64,000 nt of DNA from JAEZHK01 sp040768845 (lineage in GTDB: Bacteria > Bacillota > Clostridia > Christensenellales > Aristaeellaceae): assembly GCA_040768845.1 (NCBI GenBank), contig JAXGME010000006.1:1-64000 (forward strand). The letters run 5' to 3'. Each line of letters opens with the position of its first letter. The first letter of the stretch is position 1. A model generated the notes under the pieces. That model was given only the letters and a program-made list of their open reading frames with translations. It was not told where the DNA came from and ran no database searches. Below, piece by piece: positions 62,302-64,000 of the stretch. The translations under genes were made by a program, and so were the position numbers.

Positions 62302-63760
62302 GTGTGTAAATGGATAATCTCATGGGGCCAAGATCATACTAAAACCGCTTTTACTCGTGCGCAGGATAGGGCCACGTTGGAGAACGACCCGAGCGTCGCA
62401 CGAGGTTTGGCGGGGCGGCGAGGGGGAACTCGTCGCCTTCTTGCCGCCCCGGAAAACCAAAGCGGAAAACTCCGGGGCGGCGGGGCAGCGCCCCGCATTA
62501 CCCAATCTGGCGGATGTCCAGACGGTCGGGGAAGAACATCATCAGCTGTCCCATTATAACACCCCAATCGCGCACCGGCATCGTCCATTTTTTGGTAATC
62601 TCTTGGATCGACAGATAGATCGATTTGCGGATCGAATCGTCGGTCGGATAGACGGACTTGGTCTTGGTGAACTTGCGAAGCATCCGGTGGAATCCCTCCA
62701 CTGCGTTGGTCGTGTAGATCAGCCTGCGGACCTCCTGGGGGTATTTGAAGTACGTAGACAGCTCCGCCCAGTTCGCGTCCCAGGACTTGAGGATTTGCGG
62801 GTATTTCGTTCCCCAAACCTCCCGAAAATGCTCAAGCTGGTATTCCGCGTCCTCCAGCGTCGGCGCGCCATATACCTTCTTTAAGTCCGCCATCACGGCT
62901 TTGAGGTCTTTGTATGGCACAAACTTTGTAGAGTTTCTGATCTGGTGAATCACGCACAGCTGCTGTTCCGTCCGGGGAAACACCGTCGAGATCGCCTCCG
63001 AAAACCCGCTCAGATTGTCCCGGCAGGCAATCAGAATGTCCTTTACCCCGCGGTTTTTCAGCTCATTGCATACCGTCGTCCAGAAACTCGCACTCTCGTT
63101 TTCCGACATCCAGATCCCCAGGATCTCTTTCTTCCCCTCCAGGTTGATCCCCAGCACTGAGTATACACATTTGTTGATCACCCGCCCATCCTTCCTTACC
63201 TTGAACACGATCCCATCCAGGAACACGATCGGGTACACCGCGTCCAGCCCTCTGGCCTGCCATTCCGCTACCTGTGGCATGACCTTGTCCGTGATCCGGC
63301 TGATCAGACTCGCGGATGCCTCCACTCCATAGATGTCCCGCAGATGATCTTCGATGTCCCGATTGCTCATCCCCTTCGCGTACATCCCGATCACGCGGCT
63401 CTCCAGATCCTCCGTCTTTGTTTGCCGCTTCTCGATTACCTGCGGTTCAAAGCTCCCGTTCCGATCCCGCGGTACGCTGATCTCCAGTTCCCCGTATTCC
63501 GATTTCACCGTCTTTTTCCCGTACCCGTTTCGGCTGTTTCCACTTCGATCGCCCTGGTTGCTGTGCTTTTCGTACCCCAGGTGCTCGTCCATCTCCCCTT
63601 CCAGCATCGCCTGGATCGTTCCCTGAAACAGCGACTTCAGCAGTGCCTGCACATCCCTCATGTCTTTGCACTCTTCCGCCAGTAATCCCACCAGTTCCTT
63701 CTCTCGCTCGCTCATGTCAACATCTCCTTCTTTATTTGGAGATTATTGCCATTTACACGG
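62302..63760 (-). mobile_element. IS256-family insertion element, apparently complete
   Basis: The ends are imperfect inverted repeats. On the left the plus strand reads GTGTGTAAATGG then ATAATCTC. On the right the minus strand reads CCGTGTAAATGG then CAATAATCTC. The element is about 1.46 kb and carries one full transposase gene read leftward. Between the left repeat and the transposase stop, GGGGCGGC and GCCGCCCC (about 62415-62455) form a long hairpin. No clear target duplication is visible at the assumed borders, so the exact edges may be off by a few bases. Confidence 0.85.
62498..63715 (-). CDS. IS256-family transposase
   Basis: The 405-residue mutator-type transposase is intact from MSEREKELVG to the stop. 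Family landmarks are the GYEKHSNQGDRSGNSRNGYG zone near the N-terminus, VPRDRNGSFEPQVI, the first catalytic aspartate in PIVFLDGIVFKVRKDG, the second in DILIACRDNLSGFSEAI, the CxxH-like VIHQIRNS, and the glutamate in YTTNAVEGFHRMLRKFTKTK. The stop and start lie inside the inverted repeats of the element. It is more complete than the relative at 41865 and distinct in sequence, so the two came from different elements. Confidence 0.97.
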   Translation of the reverse strand: MSEREKELVGLLAEECKDMRDVQALLKSLFQGTIQAMLEGEMDEHLGYEKHSNQGDRSGNSRNGYGKKTVKSEYGELEISVPRDRNGSFEPQVIEKRQTKTEDLESRVIGMYAKGMSNRDIEDHLRDIYGVEASASLISRITDKVMPQVAEWQARGLDAVYPIVFLDGIVFKVRKDGRVINKCVYSVLGINLEGKKEILGIWMSENESASFWTTVCNELKNRGVKDILIACRDNLSGFSEAISTVFPRTEQQLCVIHQIRNSTKFVPYKDLKAVMADLKKVYGAPTLEDAEYQLEHFREVWGTKYPQILKSWDANWAELSTYFKYPQEVRRLIYTTNAVEGFHRMLRKFTKTKSVYPTDDSIRKSIYLSIQEITKKWTMPVRDWGVIMGQLMMFFPDRLDIRQIG

Positions 63761-63833
63761 TTCGCTATACAGCCTCCTGCGGGTCTCGGCGTTTGATACG
63801 TTTTCCATCCAGATGACGCGAGGAGGTAGACCC

Positions 63834-64000
63834 ATGAAAAGGCAACTCGGTTTGCTGCTGGCCCTGACGCTCATCCTGATCGCCGCTCTCGGCTCCGGAG
63901 GCGCTTTTGCAGAAGGCTCCGGCGGCCACGTCGCCAATCTGCGCATCGGCACCACAGCCCCGAACAACACCTTCAACGCCCTGACCCAGAAGGACGCCTT
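63834..64000 (+). CDS. ABC transporter substrate-binding protein, family 5-like, 5' part only
   Basis: Only the first 55 codons are in the window. AGGAGG precedes the ATG at 63834. The product begins with a signal peptide (MKRQLGLLLALTLILIAALG, then SGGAFA, cleavage before Glu near residue 27; no lipobox). It continues HVANLRIGTTAPNNTFNALT, which resembles the first strand of peptide/nickel-type family 5 binding proteins. It lies 74 bases after the end of the IS256 element and in the direction of the cobalamin riboswitch beyond that element, so it was probably the riboswitch's first target gene, perhaps part of a corrinoid or cobalt importer. Family assignment rests on a short piece. Confidence 0.75.
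   Translation, partial: MKRQLGLLLALTLILIAALGSGGAFAEGSGGHVANLRIGTTAPNNTFNALTQKDA

Overview
The window looks like chromosomal DNA from a GC-rich member of the Clostridia (Bacillota). The gene orders yerC-pcrA-ligA and yicC-gmk-rpoZ-coaBC-priA-def-fmt-rsmB-rlmN-prpC-prkC-rsgA-rpe are typical of that group, as are a T-box leader for ileS, a PASTA kinase, a YesN/YesM system and many small overlaps between genes. Third codon positions are strongly GC. A Christensenellales- or Oscillospirales-like origin is a guess; nothing in the window fixes the genus.

Positions 1-40,000 are mostly housekeeping. They hold tRNA-Leu(GAG), T-box-controlled ileS, a PP2C-like gene, tRNA-Ser(GGA), topB with a small membrane protein, and polA-coaE. 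polA-coaE runs straight into a transglycosylase, a peptide-type binding lipoprotein and a small carbohydrate set (Gfo/Idh/MocA oxidoreductase, heparinase II/III-like protein, class II aldolase). A minus-strand biotin cluster (mmdA, oadG, frameshifted biotin carrier, oadA) resembles a transcarboxylase. Then follow rsmG, yerC-pcrA-ligA and the long yicC-to-rpe run, in which fmt-rsmB-rlmN-prpC-prkC are all joined by 4-nt start/stop overlaps.

From about 40.2 kb the window becomes accessory. It holds a tandem-domain class II aldolase whose second domain has lost its catalytic residues, an internally deleted IS256 copy, and an Lpl/Ytc-type sugar ABC transporter with an FAD oxidoreductase. That operon is divergent from a yesN-yesM pair whose promoter carries a perfect 20-bp palindrome between -35 and -10. 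A 1.7-kb graveyard follows, with pieces of an IS481 transposase, DppC, DppD and a PfkB kinase. Next is a six-gene minus-strand operon: cyclase-family hydrolase, RbsB-like protein, two RbsC-like permeases, RbsA-like ATPase and LacI regulator.

The right end holds an IS3-family transposase and a cobalamin riboswitch with its own consensus promoter and terminator. An intact IS256-family element sits between this leader and the first codons of a secreted ABC binding protein that runs off the window, so the insertion separates the riboswitch from its probable target. This disrupted unit, the biotin cluster and the palindromic promoter are the most interesting items. No CRISPR array, prophage or obvious defence system was seen.
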